Shown in pieces: positions 1-8,077 of a DNA stretch of 43,901 nt. Under the pieces are notes generated by a model, which was given only the letters and a program-made list of their open reading frames with translations, ran no database searches and was not told where the DNA came from. The position numbers and the translations under genes are program-made. Numbering within the stretch: position 1 is the first letter of the stretch; each line of letters starts with the position of its first letter. The DNA comes from Deltaproteobacteria bacterium. Lineage in GTDB: Bacteria > Desulfobacterota > Desulfarculia > Adiutricales > Adiutricaceae. The stretch lies in assembly GCA_031279515.1 (NCBI GenBank), contig JAITII010000145.1, forward strand, positions 1 to 43,901. Reading direction: 5' to 3'.

Positions 1-821
1 AAACACCTCTCTGGATACAACTACTAGATACTTACTTAGGGATAGGACCAGATGTTACTCTAGGACACTAAATCTAGGGTGCTAATTGCCCTAATGCCAC
101 TCAGGATAGGGACTCCCTTACGAGAGAACTCTCCGGCTCCCGGCGGGTGCGTTTAATTCTACTAAAGCCCCGGACTGGATAAGGCCCTAGGCGCTTACTT
201 AGGTATGGTCTGCCAGGATTAAAGAAAAGCTTTAAAGATTGGCGCAGAAAAAGTGTGAAAAAAATTTAACACTAGCCAAGAAATTATCATAATATAGTAT
301 CTATATTCTATAAGCATACTTTCTTAAACTTCTTTTTATATTTTTTTCATGATAGAAGCTAATATAATGCTTTATATAATATTATAGAGTAGTAATTACT
401 TGATATTAACAATGATAAATGCTTTTTCTAGCCAAGTTCTTAGAGTCTTCCTACTTCCTGGCCTAGGCCGCTGGGATAGCCCAAAAAAATCAACGCAGTG
501 TTTCAAAAAAGGCTGGGCTCATATCTTTCGTGAACAAATACGAAGGCTCTTTTTTTAGGTATCGCTAATAGGGTAATACAAGTAAAGTTGAAAAAACTTA
601 GTCATTTCAATAAGATAAGACGTTAAACTTTTCTAACTGCGAAACTAGGGCTAGCATGTCTACAGGTGAAAAAAGATACAAATACAATAGTTTTAGGTTT
701 TTTCCTTGACCTTAGGGCCAATATGGCACAAGATATAGGCAACTAGCTATCCATTGGGGGCAAATACAATACCCCCCTCTTGAACTATGACCAACAGGGC
801 TAAACAAAATAAGAGGCACTA
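1..821. other. gene-free AT-rich stretch before bepA
   Basis: No convincing reading frame or RNA gene is seen. The first 240 bases are richer in G+C than the rest, and from about 240 to 700 the sequence is very AT-rich with long T and A runs. The tetranucleotide CTAG is frequent. I looked for a tRNA T-loop and for a promoter with good spacing before the protease gene and found none that I would defend. The left part may be the remains of a lost gene. Confidence 0.6.
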
Positions 822-2252
822 ATGGATTGTAATCTAAAGATTTTGTCTTTTTACCTCCCAAAGGGCATAAAAGCTTCCCTGTATCTGCCTTTGTCTTTGG
901 CAATAGTACTAGCTCTAAATTCCCTGGCCCACGCTATTCCCCTCGCTGAGGAATTGTCCCTGGGCCGCCAGGTCCATATGGAGATAGCCAAAGAGGGGGT
1001 CCTCTTTAATGACCCTTACGTTAACCAGTACTTCCAAAGTGTGGCCGCCAAGGTCTTAAAAGCCGCGGGCCGCCAGGAGCATCCATATCATTTCTATTTG
1101 ATACTCTCGGACTCTTTAAATGCCTTTGCCGTCCCTGGGGGCTATATCTATTTCCATACAGAAACCCTCAATAGCTTAGAAAACGAAGGCCAGATGGCTG
1201 CCATCCTGGCCCATGAAATCGCCCATATCACAAGTAGACACTTTTCCTTAAGGGCAGAGAAAAACACCACCGCCTCCCTAGCTAGCTTAGCCGGCATCTT
1301 AGCCGGCGCCTTTCTCATGTCCCAGGGAGGGCACAATGCCGGAGCCATAGGTCAGGCCATGATCTTAGGTTCTTCGGCGGGTTCCATACAAGTCATGCTG
1401 GCCAATTCCAGGGCCGATGAATCGGAGGCGGACCGCAAGGGCCGCTCCTACATGGTAAAAGCCGGCTACAATCCCCGGGACATGTATGGTGCCTTTAAGA
1501 TCATGAGCGAAAAGAGCTTTAATGTCTCTTCCACTATCCCCACCTACATGAGTACCCACCCGGGCATTAGCCAGAGACTTGCCTCTACCTTCCAAGACCA
1601 GGCGGGAATGCCTCCTGCCCCCAAGGATCCCACCTATCTGGCCATGAGGGATAGGGTCTTAGCCCTCACCGCCCCACCTGAGAGGGCCACAAATATCTTT
1701 AATGGCAGGCTCGCAGAAAACCCCTCCGATGCCTCGGCCCTCCATGCCTTAGGGCTCTTGTCCTTTCGCACCCGCAACCTCAGTAGGGCGGAAGAATACT
1801 ATAACAGGGCCCTGGAACTTATGCCCAACAATGGTCAGTATTTGTCCGACATGGGGGATCTGGCCTTTGAGCGCCGCAAGGCCCAAGACGCTGTAAATTA
1901 CTACTCCAAGGCTAGGCAAAATGGTGATAACACCCCCCAGACCAACTTGGGACTGGCTAGATCCTATGAGCTTTTGGGCAACAACCAAGAGGCTGCTCGC
2001 TACTATGACGCTGCGGTGGAAGCCGCTGATAACCTCTTTCCCAAGGCCCTGGAGATGGCAGGACTCTTTTTTACCACCAAGGGGGACGCCGCCAAGGGCC
2101 ATTACATTCTAGGTAACTATTTCCTCCTCGTAGGAAAACCAAAAGACGCGGCTTTTCACTTTGAAGCAGCCATAGCCCTGCCCCAAGGTGCCAAATATAC
2201 AAGCCAAGTGCAGCAGCTCCTAAGGGATCTAGAGGATTACTTAAAAAAGTAG
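822..2252 (+). CDS. bepA: BepA-like periplasmic M48 metalloprotease with C-terminal TPR repeats
   Basis: Zinc metalloprotease of family M48. Relatives (E. coli BepA/YfgC) act in the periplasm on outer-membrane protein and LPS-transporter assembly. The 476-residue product has a long N-terminal hydrophobic signal (about residues 18-38, ending in AHA), the zinc site HEIAH at 131-135, the third ligand region ADESEAD (E200, D204), and a TPR-type helical tail from about residue 295 onward. Length and domain order match BepA. An AAGAGG-type ribosome site precedes the ATG by 7-8 bases. It stands alone: the upstream region is gene-free, and the next real gene lies on the other strand, convergent. Protease family is sure; the exact role is inferred from family and architecture. 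Stop codon is TAG. Confidence 0.9.
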   Translation: MDCNLKILSFYLPKGIKASLYLPLSLAIVLALNSLAHAIPLAEELSLGRQVHMEIAKEGVLFNDPYVNQYFQSVAAKVLKAAGRQEHPYHFYLILSDSLNAFAVPGGYIYFHTETLNSLENEGQMAAILAHEIAHITSRHFSLRAEKNTTASLASLAGILAGAFLMSQGGHNAGAIGQAMILGSSAGSIQVMLANSRADESEADRKGRSYMVKAGYNPRDMYGAFKIMSEKSFNVSSTIPTYMSTHPGISQRLASTFQDQAGMPPAPKDPTYLAMRDRVLALTAPPERATNIFNGRLAENPSDASALHALGLLSFRTRNLSRAEEYYNRALELMPNNGQYLSDMGDLAFERRKAQDAVNYYSKARQNGDNTPQTNLGLARSYELLGNNQEAARYYDAAVEAADNLFPKALEMAGLFFTTKGDAAKGHYILGNYFLLVGKPKDAAFHFEAAIALPQGAKYTSQVQQLLRDLEDYLKK

Positions 2253-2293
2253 TGCCCTTCTAACAAAGGCCTAGTTTTTAGTAACACATCTTA

Positions 2294-2470
2294 ATGGATA
2301 CTAGCGTGCAGGTGGCCGCAGAAATACTATCCTTTACTTTTGTGCAGGTGGCCGCAGAAATACTATCCTTTACTTTTGTGCAGGTGGCCGCAGAAATACT
2401 ATCCTTTACTTTAAAAAAGGCCCCAGGTCTATATTTAGAGCTCGCAAATTTTGGCTTTGGAGGAGTGTAG
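2294..2470 (+). CDS. possible 58-residue peptide made of three 12-residue repeats
   Basis: An open frame from ATG 2294 to TAG 2470 reads through all three copies of the 36-bp tandem repeat. It would give MDTS, then three copies of VQVAAEILSFTF (the last ending in L), then an 18-residue tail. The repeat length is a multiple of three and contains no stop in this frame, as expected for either a coding repeat or chance. There is no Shine-Dalgarno sequence before the ATG, and I recognise no family. It lies between the converging ends of the M48 protease gene and the EVE-like gene. It may be a relic or a non-coding repeat. Low confidence as a gene. Confidence 0.25.
   Translation: MDTSVQVAAEILSFTFVQVAAEILSFTFVQVAAEILSFTLKKAPGLYLELANFGFGGV
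2306..2412. repeat. perfect 36-bp tandem repeat, three copies
   Basis: Copies run 2306-2341, 2342-2377 and 2378-2412 (the last lacks only its final T). Each begins GTGCAGGTGGCCGCAG and ends CCTTTACTTT(T). There is no spacer between copies, so this is not a CRISPR array despite the 36-base unit. Identity between copies implies recent expansion or active homogenisation. It sits in the gap between two convergent genes. Confidence 0.95.
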
Positions 2471-2486
2471 AGAAGAAAGCTGGAGT

Positions 2487-2999
2487 TTATTCGTGGTTAT
2501 GAAAAAAGTTCCACATGGCACTTGCCGCTGAGTGGATGGAAAACACTGTGAGCCTGCAGTCTATAGCCCGCCTGACTCCCAAGGGGAGGCTTTTGATGGT
2601 TGTGAAGGGTTTGCCGTCTTTGAAATACTTGACCTTTCTCCAATGGGGGTATCCGGCTTCAGGGCTATCGCTATTGAGTTCTGGGTGAAAGGTGTAATCG
2701 CCCGTGACCTCACCGATGTAGACATTGCCTGCGTCCGGCACCAGAAAAAGGTCGCCTATCTTTACCTGGTTCACAAAACGATCCAGGATCCCGGCCGCTA
2801 CTGCTAAATCGCTTTTTTGCTCCTTTAGATAGTGTTCATAGGTGTCGCACAGGCGCTCGGCCAACTGTTGACGGGTAAGTCCGCCACCTAGATCGCCCAC
2901 GGCCGGCCACCCAATTGCCACCATTTCATTTTCAAGAAAATCTTTCATGCGGTTGATAAAATTCGGTTCAGGTCTTATTACCCAGAGCTTTTTAGACAT
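2487..2999 (-). CDS. orphan EVE/PUA-like domain protein
   Basis: The 170-residue product opens KKLWVIRPEPNFINRMKDF and carries AIGWPAVGDL, KIGDLFLVP, IGEVTGDYTFHPE, YPHWRKVKYF and RLTVFSI. As I recall them, these motifs resemble the EVE-like (PUA superfamily) modules found at the ends of type IV modification-dependent restriction proteins, which bind modified bases. Here the domain is nearly the whole protein and no nuclease or NTPase is attached. A GTG two codons upstream is possible, but ATG at 2999 has AGGTG just before it and gives the usual start of the domain. An inverted repeat ACCGCG/CGCGGT lies within 40 bases upstream. Neighbours are AT-rich gene-free DNA, so partners, if any, were lost or lie elsewhere. 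Domain assignment is moderately sure; function is inferred. Confidence 0.65.
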   Translation of the reverse strand: MSKKLWVIRPEPNFINRMKDFLENEMVAIGWPAVGDLGGGLTRQQLAERLCDTYEHYLKEQKSDLAVAAGILDRFVNQVKIGDLFLVPDAGNVYIGEVTGDYTFHPELNSDSPEAGYPHWRKVKYFKDGKPFTTIKSLPLGVRRAIDCRLTVFSIHSAASAMWNFFHNHE

Positions 3000-3611
3000 A
3001 TACACCTAAAAACCGCGTTTGTTAGAGCCATAAGGCCGCGCGGTCTCCTTTCCAAAATAAATAGTCATAATAATATGAAGATAGATATCCTCTAGCGATC
3101 CAGTCCACCTCCATTTCCTAGATCGGTATATATAAGCCCAAAAGGCTAAAAAAGATTAACCGCAATAAAACTATCCGCTTGAAGGCTAAAATGAATTAAT
3201 CATAAACTTAGAAACAATTAGCATGATAAGCGGCAAATGTCAAACATTACCACAAAACCTGGGGTAGGGAAAGGCCTGCCCTACCCAAAACGCCCAAAGC
3301 TTATTACAAGGGCCTGAAATTTAAGGCAATCTATGGATTTTACCCTTAATTTACCTAAGAATACTACTTTTTGTTCCCCCAAGGTACAAAGGCCTCTGGA
3401 TAACCTAGATATTATTCTATATTATGGAATAATGTGAAAATATCTAGAAAATTTCCTTCTAATTATAGGCCACTAGCCCCAAAGTTTAAAGAAAAAAAGT
3501 TTAAGCTAAGATCCCCCCCTCTACTAGCCTATCTAAAATAGATGGGCAAATTTGAAGCCTTTTAGCTTATAGCTCCCACTTTAGAATTACAAACTACCAC
3601 GGCCGTTTTAA

Positions 3612-3632
3612 CTAGCTAGCTAGCTAGCTAGC
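3612..3632. repeat. CTAG tetranucleotide microsatellite
   Basis: Five uninterrupted CTAG units plus one C. CTAG is rare in most proteobacterial genomes, so a run of it is unusual. It is not inside any gene, so phase variation of a coding sequence is not suggested. Confidence 0.95.
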
Positions 3633-5202
3633 GATAGAGCTTCGGAAGCTTCAAATTTTAGGCAGCTAAAAAGCTAAAAGCGCCTTTATGCGTAAACTTT
3701 TTACAGATAAATCTGCTTTAAAGCTTTTTCAAGAACTTATGAATACCCTGGGTAATAAATCACCCCCACTCTAAGCAAGACAAAATGTGCCACTATCCTC
3801 GCGAATAATTATATTTTTTTCTCCTAGCTACTTTTTTCTTTTTGCTTCGTTTTTTTATCTGCCCTGTGCATTAAAATACTATAGAACGTTTTACTCAATC
3901 TTAGTATTTACTTTAGCTTATCCCAATGTGCAACTAAAATATCAGCTAAATTATAATACCTACTGTAGCCTTGTGCTTTATTATATTCCCTACGGAATTT
4001 AGATTGCATTGTAAGATAGCCTATTTATAAATGTAAATGTTTAAACTTTACTTCAAATTACATGTGCCTATCTACTATGCGGCAGAAAAAGAGTCTAATA
4101 GCGAGCGCTCTAAGGTGCATCATAGGTATCAAATTAAAGCCTAAGCTATAACGCTTAGCCTTTTTGGCCTTTCAAGCTAGAAACAACGATAAATAACTTA
4201 CCCTGGCCCAAAATTGCTAGGAGAACAAGGCTAAACACCTTGAAAGCTCTTTTAAACTGTAGCAATATTTTTTATCTTTTTTGCGGTTTTAATATCTGTA
4301 AGATAAAAAAGAAATTAAATGATTATTTTAACATCATTTAATCTATAATTGCAAAAAAGAAAATGGCCCTAAAAACCTAGCTACCCCGGCACAGAGCCTA
4401 AAAAGGCTAGATTAGTCTTGAACCCAAAAATAGCAAAATGAGCTAAAATATTAAAATCCTAAGACTGTATACATTTTAGAAATAGAAAATTCTATTCAAT
4501 TAATAGCCAATCTCCTAGAATCCAAGGCCGGCTACCTCTGAGCTCTTTTTTTAAATGCTACAAGTGCCTAAGCTTATTGTACCCTCTGGCCCTTACCAAT
4601 TATGTCTCATATTTTCACTTTTGACTAAAAGGCTTAAAAAGGGGCAAATTTTGAATTAAGCTGCCAAAAGAAGGTCCTAGCTAAAATTTAGCACCCCACA
4701 TTTGAAATTATGAAGCTACAACGGTAAAATATAAGAGGCTCTCTTTAGCTACTTGCCTTACAAGGAAAGACATTTTTTGACTATTTCCTATCTTAAGCCG
4801 TAATGCAAGAAAAAGCACATAAGGGAAGCTAATATAGGCCCTTACTTAGAGCCTAAGCTCTAACTAATTTTCCAATGCGGACCCAGGCCCGGGCTCTTTA
4901 CGTGCCAACATAGCCTAAAATTTGCTGGCCCTTTCTCTTAAACCTACAATAGAGCGTGGTACAGGCCCTAAAATGCCCTAAATAACAGGTCTGCATATTG
5001 TGTTTTGTTTCTTGGCCTTAACTAACAGGGGGTCTTATTTTTTTCCCCCAAGACCCAAGTGCCAAAAATGTCAGCTAAAGTATTTCCACAATATATGGTG
5101 ACAATTTTAAAATGTCCCTATTATATGGTATTTTTGCCCCTTTTAGGCCGAAAAAGGGACTTTACCAGTCCAAGATAAAGGGGATCTTTTTTCAAAAGAA
5201 AC

Positions 5203-5328
5203 CACAGTTTTGCTGTGATGAATTTAATTTTGTAGTAAAATTAAATGGTCTTTGCTGATAATGAAAATTTTACCCGGGGCAAGCGCCTAAGGCCCGGTTG
5301 CCGGCAAGTAATAGGGGATTTCATCCCC
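5203..5328. promoter_or_regulatory. cluster of inverted repeats upstream of the PTS operon
   Basis: Three hairpin or operator-like repeats stand in a row: CACAG-5-CTGTG (5203-5217), a perfect 10-bp arm ATTTAATTTT-5-AAAATTAAAT (5222-5246), and GGGGAT-3-ATCCCC (5314-5328). The 10-bp palindrome has the size of a repressor operator. The positions, 155-280 bases before the first PTS gene, fit regulation of that operon, but which protein binds is not known. The ROK repressor at 18.5 kb is one candidate by analogy with Mlc and ptsG. Confidence 0.4.
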
Positions 5329-5448
5329 CAATAGAAATTTCTATAACCTCTAAGCATCCGGGGCCGCGGCTAACATGGACAAGGGATTCTCTATTGCTTC
5401 TTTTTGCCTTCCTTTTAAAAGAAGCTCCAATGCCCTTGTGGCCATTTT

Positions 5449-5454
5449 TATAAT
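5449..5454 (+). promoter_or_regulatory. candidate -10 box for the PTS operon
   Basis: A perfect TATAAT lies 31 bases before the start codon at 5485, which would put transcription start near 5461. No good TTGACA is found at 16-18 bases upstream, so an activator or a weak -35 must be assumed. The region is AT-rich, so chance occurrence is possible. Confidence 0.35.
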
Positions 5455-5484
5455 TATTTTTATTCTGTTTGCGGAGAGACATAA

Positions 5485-8055
5485 ATGACCTCAGCACACC
5501 CCAAACAAAGCCTTAATCTACTAGCGCCGGTCACAGGACTCATAACTCCCATAGAGAAAGTCCCTGATCCCACCTTTGCCCAGAAAATGGTGGGAGACGG
5601 AGTGGCCATCGATCCGGCCTCAGAGCGTCTTGTAAGCCCCTGCGATGGCAAGGTCACCCAACTCCACAGCGCTGGCCATGCCCTGACAGTCACCACTAAA
5701 GGAGGCTTGGAGGTGCTCATGCACATTGGTCTGGAGACTGTAAACCTCAAGGGAAAGGGCTTTAAGCCCCAGGTCTCCCAAGGCCAGGAAGTGAAGACCG
5801 GAGATCCTTTAATTGACTTCGACGCAGATTATATAATCCACAATGCGTCAAGTCTCATTACTATTTTGGTGATTACCAACACTGAGCTTGCCTCAGGTTT
5901 CTTGCCTGGCTCGGGCTTTGCCGAGGCAGGCAAGACTGAGGTCTTAGAAGTCCTTTTAAAAGAAGCCCCGACAGAGACAAAAGCCTCAACAGATTTTGCC
6001 CTCTCTTCAGACCCCATAGTCATCTTAAACCCTAGTGGACTCCACGCCCGACCCTCGGCGGTCCTAGTAAACCACGCCAAGCAGTACAAGAGCAACATTA
6101 CCATCCAAAAGGAAGACGGAACCAAGGGTAACGCCAAAAGCGTGGTCTCACTTATGGGTCTTGAGATAAAATCCCATGACCGGGTCATCATACATGCCGA
6201 AGGTGAGGACGCTAAGGAGGCTATAGAAACCTTGGCGCCTCTCTTGGCCTCAGGTTTGGGTGAGAACATCCATGGGGTCCCTTCCCAGGAGCCTCAACTA
6301 AAGCCCGAAAAAAAGGTCTCAGAAGACCCCAACGTGCTCTTGGGTGTGAGCGCCTCCCCAGGTCAAGCCATAGGGAAGATCTTCCAGCTGCGTTACCAAG
6401 AGATAGCTGTGGTGAAAAAGGGCAAGGGCCCGGAAGAGGAAAACAAACAGTTAAAGGAAGCCATCATCGCAGCCCGCGAGGAGCTAAAAGAGCTCCAACA
6501 GAGCATGCGCCTAAAGGCAGAGGCCGGAAAGGCGGCAATCTTCTCCGCCCATGAGGAACTTCTAGAGGACCCTGCACTATTATCTGATGCCACAAACGGC
6601 ATCAATGCAGGCGAAAGCGCAGCTTACGCCTGGCAAAAGGCCTTTAGTGCCCAGGCGGATAAGCTTTCCAAGCTCAATAACGAGCTCTTGGCCGGCAGGG
6701 CCAATGATGTGCGGGATATTGGCCGGAGGGTCCTGTCCCGCCTCACCGGGGCTAGCACCGCCAAACCGGATTTGCCTGACAGTGCCATCTTAGTGGCCGA
6801 AGACCTTACGCCATCGGATACGGCATCTTTAGATAGATCCAAGGTCCAGGGCTTTGCCATTACGGGAGGATCTGCTACCTCCCACGCCTCCATCTTAGCT
6901 AGGGCCGCTTCCATCCCAGCAATAGCTGCCATTGAAGACAGGGCCTTGGATATCCCCACCGGCACTCCTGCGGTCCTAGATGGCGACAAGGGTGAGCTGA
7001 GGTTAAACCCTTCAGCCGAGGAAGTAACTGCCATCAAAGAGCTCCAAAAGAAGTCCCATGAGCAGAGGAAAATGGAGCTAGCTGATGCGCAAATGAGCTC
7101 CCAGACCACAGATGACCACCGGGTGAAGGTGGTGGGAAACATAGGGGGACTTTCGGAGGCCGAAGAGATCCCGCCTTTGGGAGGTGAAGGCGTAGGGCTT
7201 TTAAGAAGTGAATTTCTCTTTTTACAGCGCTCTGTGGCACCCGACGAGACCGAGCAGGCTGCAGTCTACACCTCCATAGCCAAGGTCTTAGGCCCGGATA
7301 GGGATTTGGTGGTGCGCACCTTGGACGTGGGAGGGGACAAGCCTTTAGCTTACATGCCCCTGCCTGAAGAGATGAATCCCTTTTTGGGGATCCGCGGTAT
7401 CCGCTTAAACCAATTGGGCACTGACCTCTTCAAATCCCAGATAAGGGCCATCTTGAGCGCAGCGCCTTTTACTAAACTGCACATCATGTTCCCCATGGTG
7501 ACCACAGCCGATGAGCTAAAGGAGGCCAAAAGCCTAGTCTTGGCTGAAAAAGAGGCCTTGGGTATTACCCAAGATGTGAAAATAGGGATCATGGTGGAAG
7601 TGCCAGCTGCTGCCTTGACCAGCGATATCCTGGCCAAAGAAGCGGACTTTTTCTCCATTGGCACAAACGATCTCACCCAGTACACCTTGGCCATAGACAG
7701 GGGTCACCCCAGGCTGGCTAAGATGGCCGATGCCCTCCACCCAGCCGTCCTAAGGCTCATAGACAGGACCGTAAAAGCCGCCCATGACAATGGCAGATGG
7801 GTAGGGGTTTGCGGAGGCATAGCCGGGGACACCCAGGCGGGACCGGTCTTAATCGGCCTAGGCGTAGATGAGCTAAGTGTCAGCGGCGGATCCATACCAA
7901 CGATAAAAGCCATGGTGCGCAGGCAAAGTTTTTCCGAGTGCCAAGAAATTGCCCAAAAGGCACTCCAAATGGCCACATCCACAGAGGTGCGGCAATTTCT
8001 CGCCCAGATAACAAGCCAACATGATTTAAGGCGGGTCAACATTAATAAAACCTAA
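5485..8055 (+). CDS. PTS fusion protein EIIA(Glc)-HPr-Enzyme I
   Basis: Soluble phosphoryl carrier that takes phosphate from phosphoenolpyruvate and hands it to EIICB. The 856 residues hold a glucose-type EIIA domain (about 10-160; H65 and the phosphorylated H80 in LMHIGLETV), HPr (about 176-262; H187 in NPSGLHARPS, with S219 at the regulatory serine position), and Enzyme I (about 284-845; H467 in GGSATSHASI, DVGGDKPLAY, and C776 in GVCGGIAGD). All key residues are present, so each part should work. The same order occurs in Pseudomonas NagF. GGAGA precedes the ATG. The EIICB gene follows after 22 bases, so the two proteins make a complete PEP-to-sugar relay. Free HPr or HPr kinase is not seen here. 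Confidence 0.95.
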   Translation: MTSAHPKQSLNLLAPVTGLITPIEKVPDPTFAQKMVGDGVAIDPASERLVSPCDGKVTQLHSAGHALTVTTKGGLEVLMHIGLETVNLKGKGFKPQVSQGQEVKTGDPLIDFDADYIIHNASSLITILVITNTELASGFLPGSGFAEAGKTEVLEVLLKEAPTETKASTDFALSSDPIVILNPSGLHARPSAVLVNHAKQYKSNITIQKEDGTKGNAKSVVSLMGLEIKSHDRVIIHAEGEDAKEAIETLAPLLASGLGENIHGVPSQEPQLKPEKKVSEDPNVLLGVSASPGQAIGKIFQLRYQEIAVVKKGKGPEEENKQLKEAIIAAREELKELQQSMRLKAEAGKAAIFSAHEELLEDPALLSDATNGINAGESAAYAWQKAFSAQADKLSKLNNELLAGRANDVRDIGRRVLSRLTGASTAKPDLPDSAILVAEDLTPSDTASLDRSKVQGFAITGGSATSHASILARAASIPAIAAIEDRALDIPTGTPAVLDGDKGELRLNPSAEEVTAIKELQKKSHEQRKMELADAQMSSQTTDDHRVKVVGNIGGLSEAEEIPPLGGEGVGLLRSEFLFLQRSVAPDETEQAAVYTSIAKVLGPDRDLVVRTLDVGGDKPLAYMPLPEEMNPFLGIRGIRLNQLGTDLFKSQIRAILSAAPFTKLHIMFPMVTTADELKEAKSLVLAEKEALGITQDVKIGIMVEVPAAALTSDILAKEADFFSIGTNDLTQYTLAIDRGHPRLAKMADALHPAVLRLIDRTVKAAHDNGRWVGVCGGIAGDTQAGPVLIGLGVDELSVSGGSIPTIKAMVRRQSFSECQEIAQKALQMATSTEVRQFLAQITSQHDLRRVNINKT

Positions 8056-8077
8056 TTGAGTCTCTAGGGGAAGACAA

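Larger units (their letters stand above)
3000..5484. other. 2.5-kb gene-free AT-rich region
   Basis: I see no frame with the codon character of the neighbouring genes. The longest (3787-4002, plus) encodes a Phe/Tyr/Leu-rich peptide and is judged a chance frame in AT-rich DNA. The stretch contains a CTAG microsatellite, many A/T runs, a GGGGG/CCCCC inverted pair near 5025, and several inverted repeats close to the PTS operon. It may hold decayed genes, but no family is recognisable by eye. Confidence 0.6.

Noticed and set aside
2306..2412. CRISPR-like array of 36-base repeats
   Set aside because: The copies abut with no spacers, there are only three, and no cas gene is near.
3787..4002. 71-codon plus-strand frame
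   Set aside because: Product is low-complexity Phe/Tyr/Leu-rich, has no ribosome site and lies in AT-rich DNA where such frames arise by chance.
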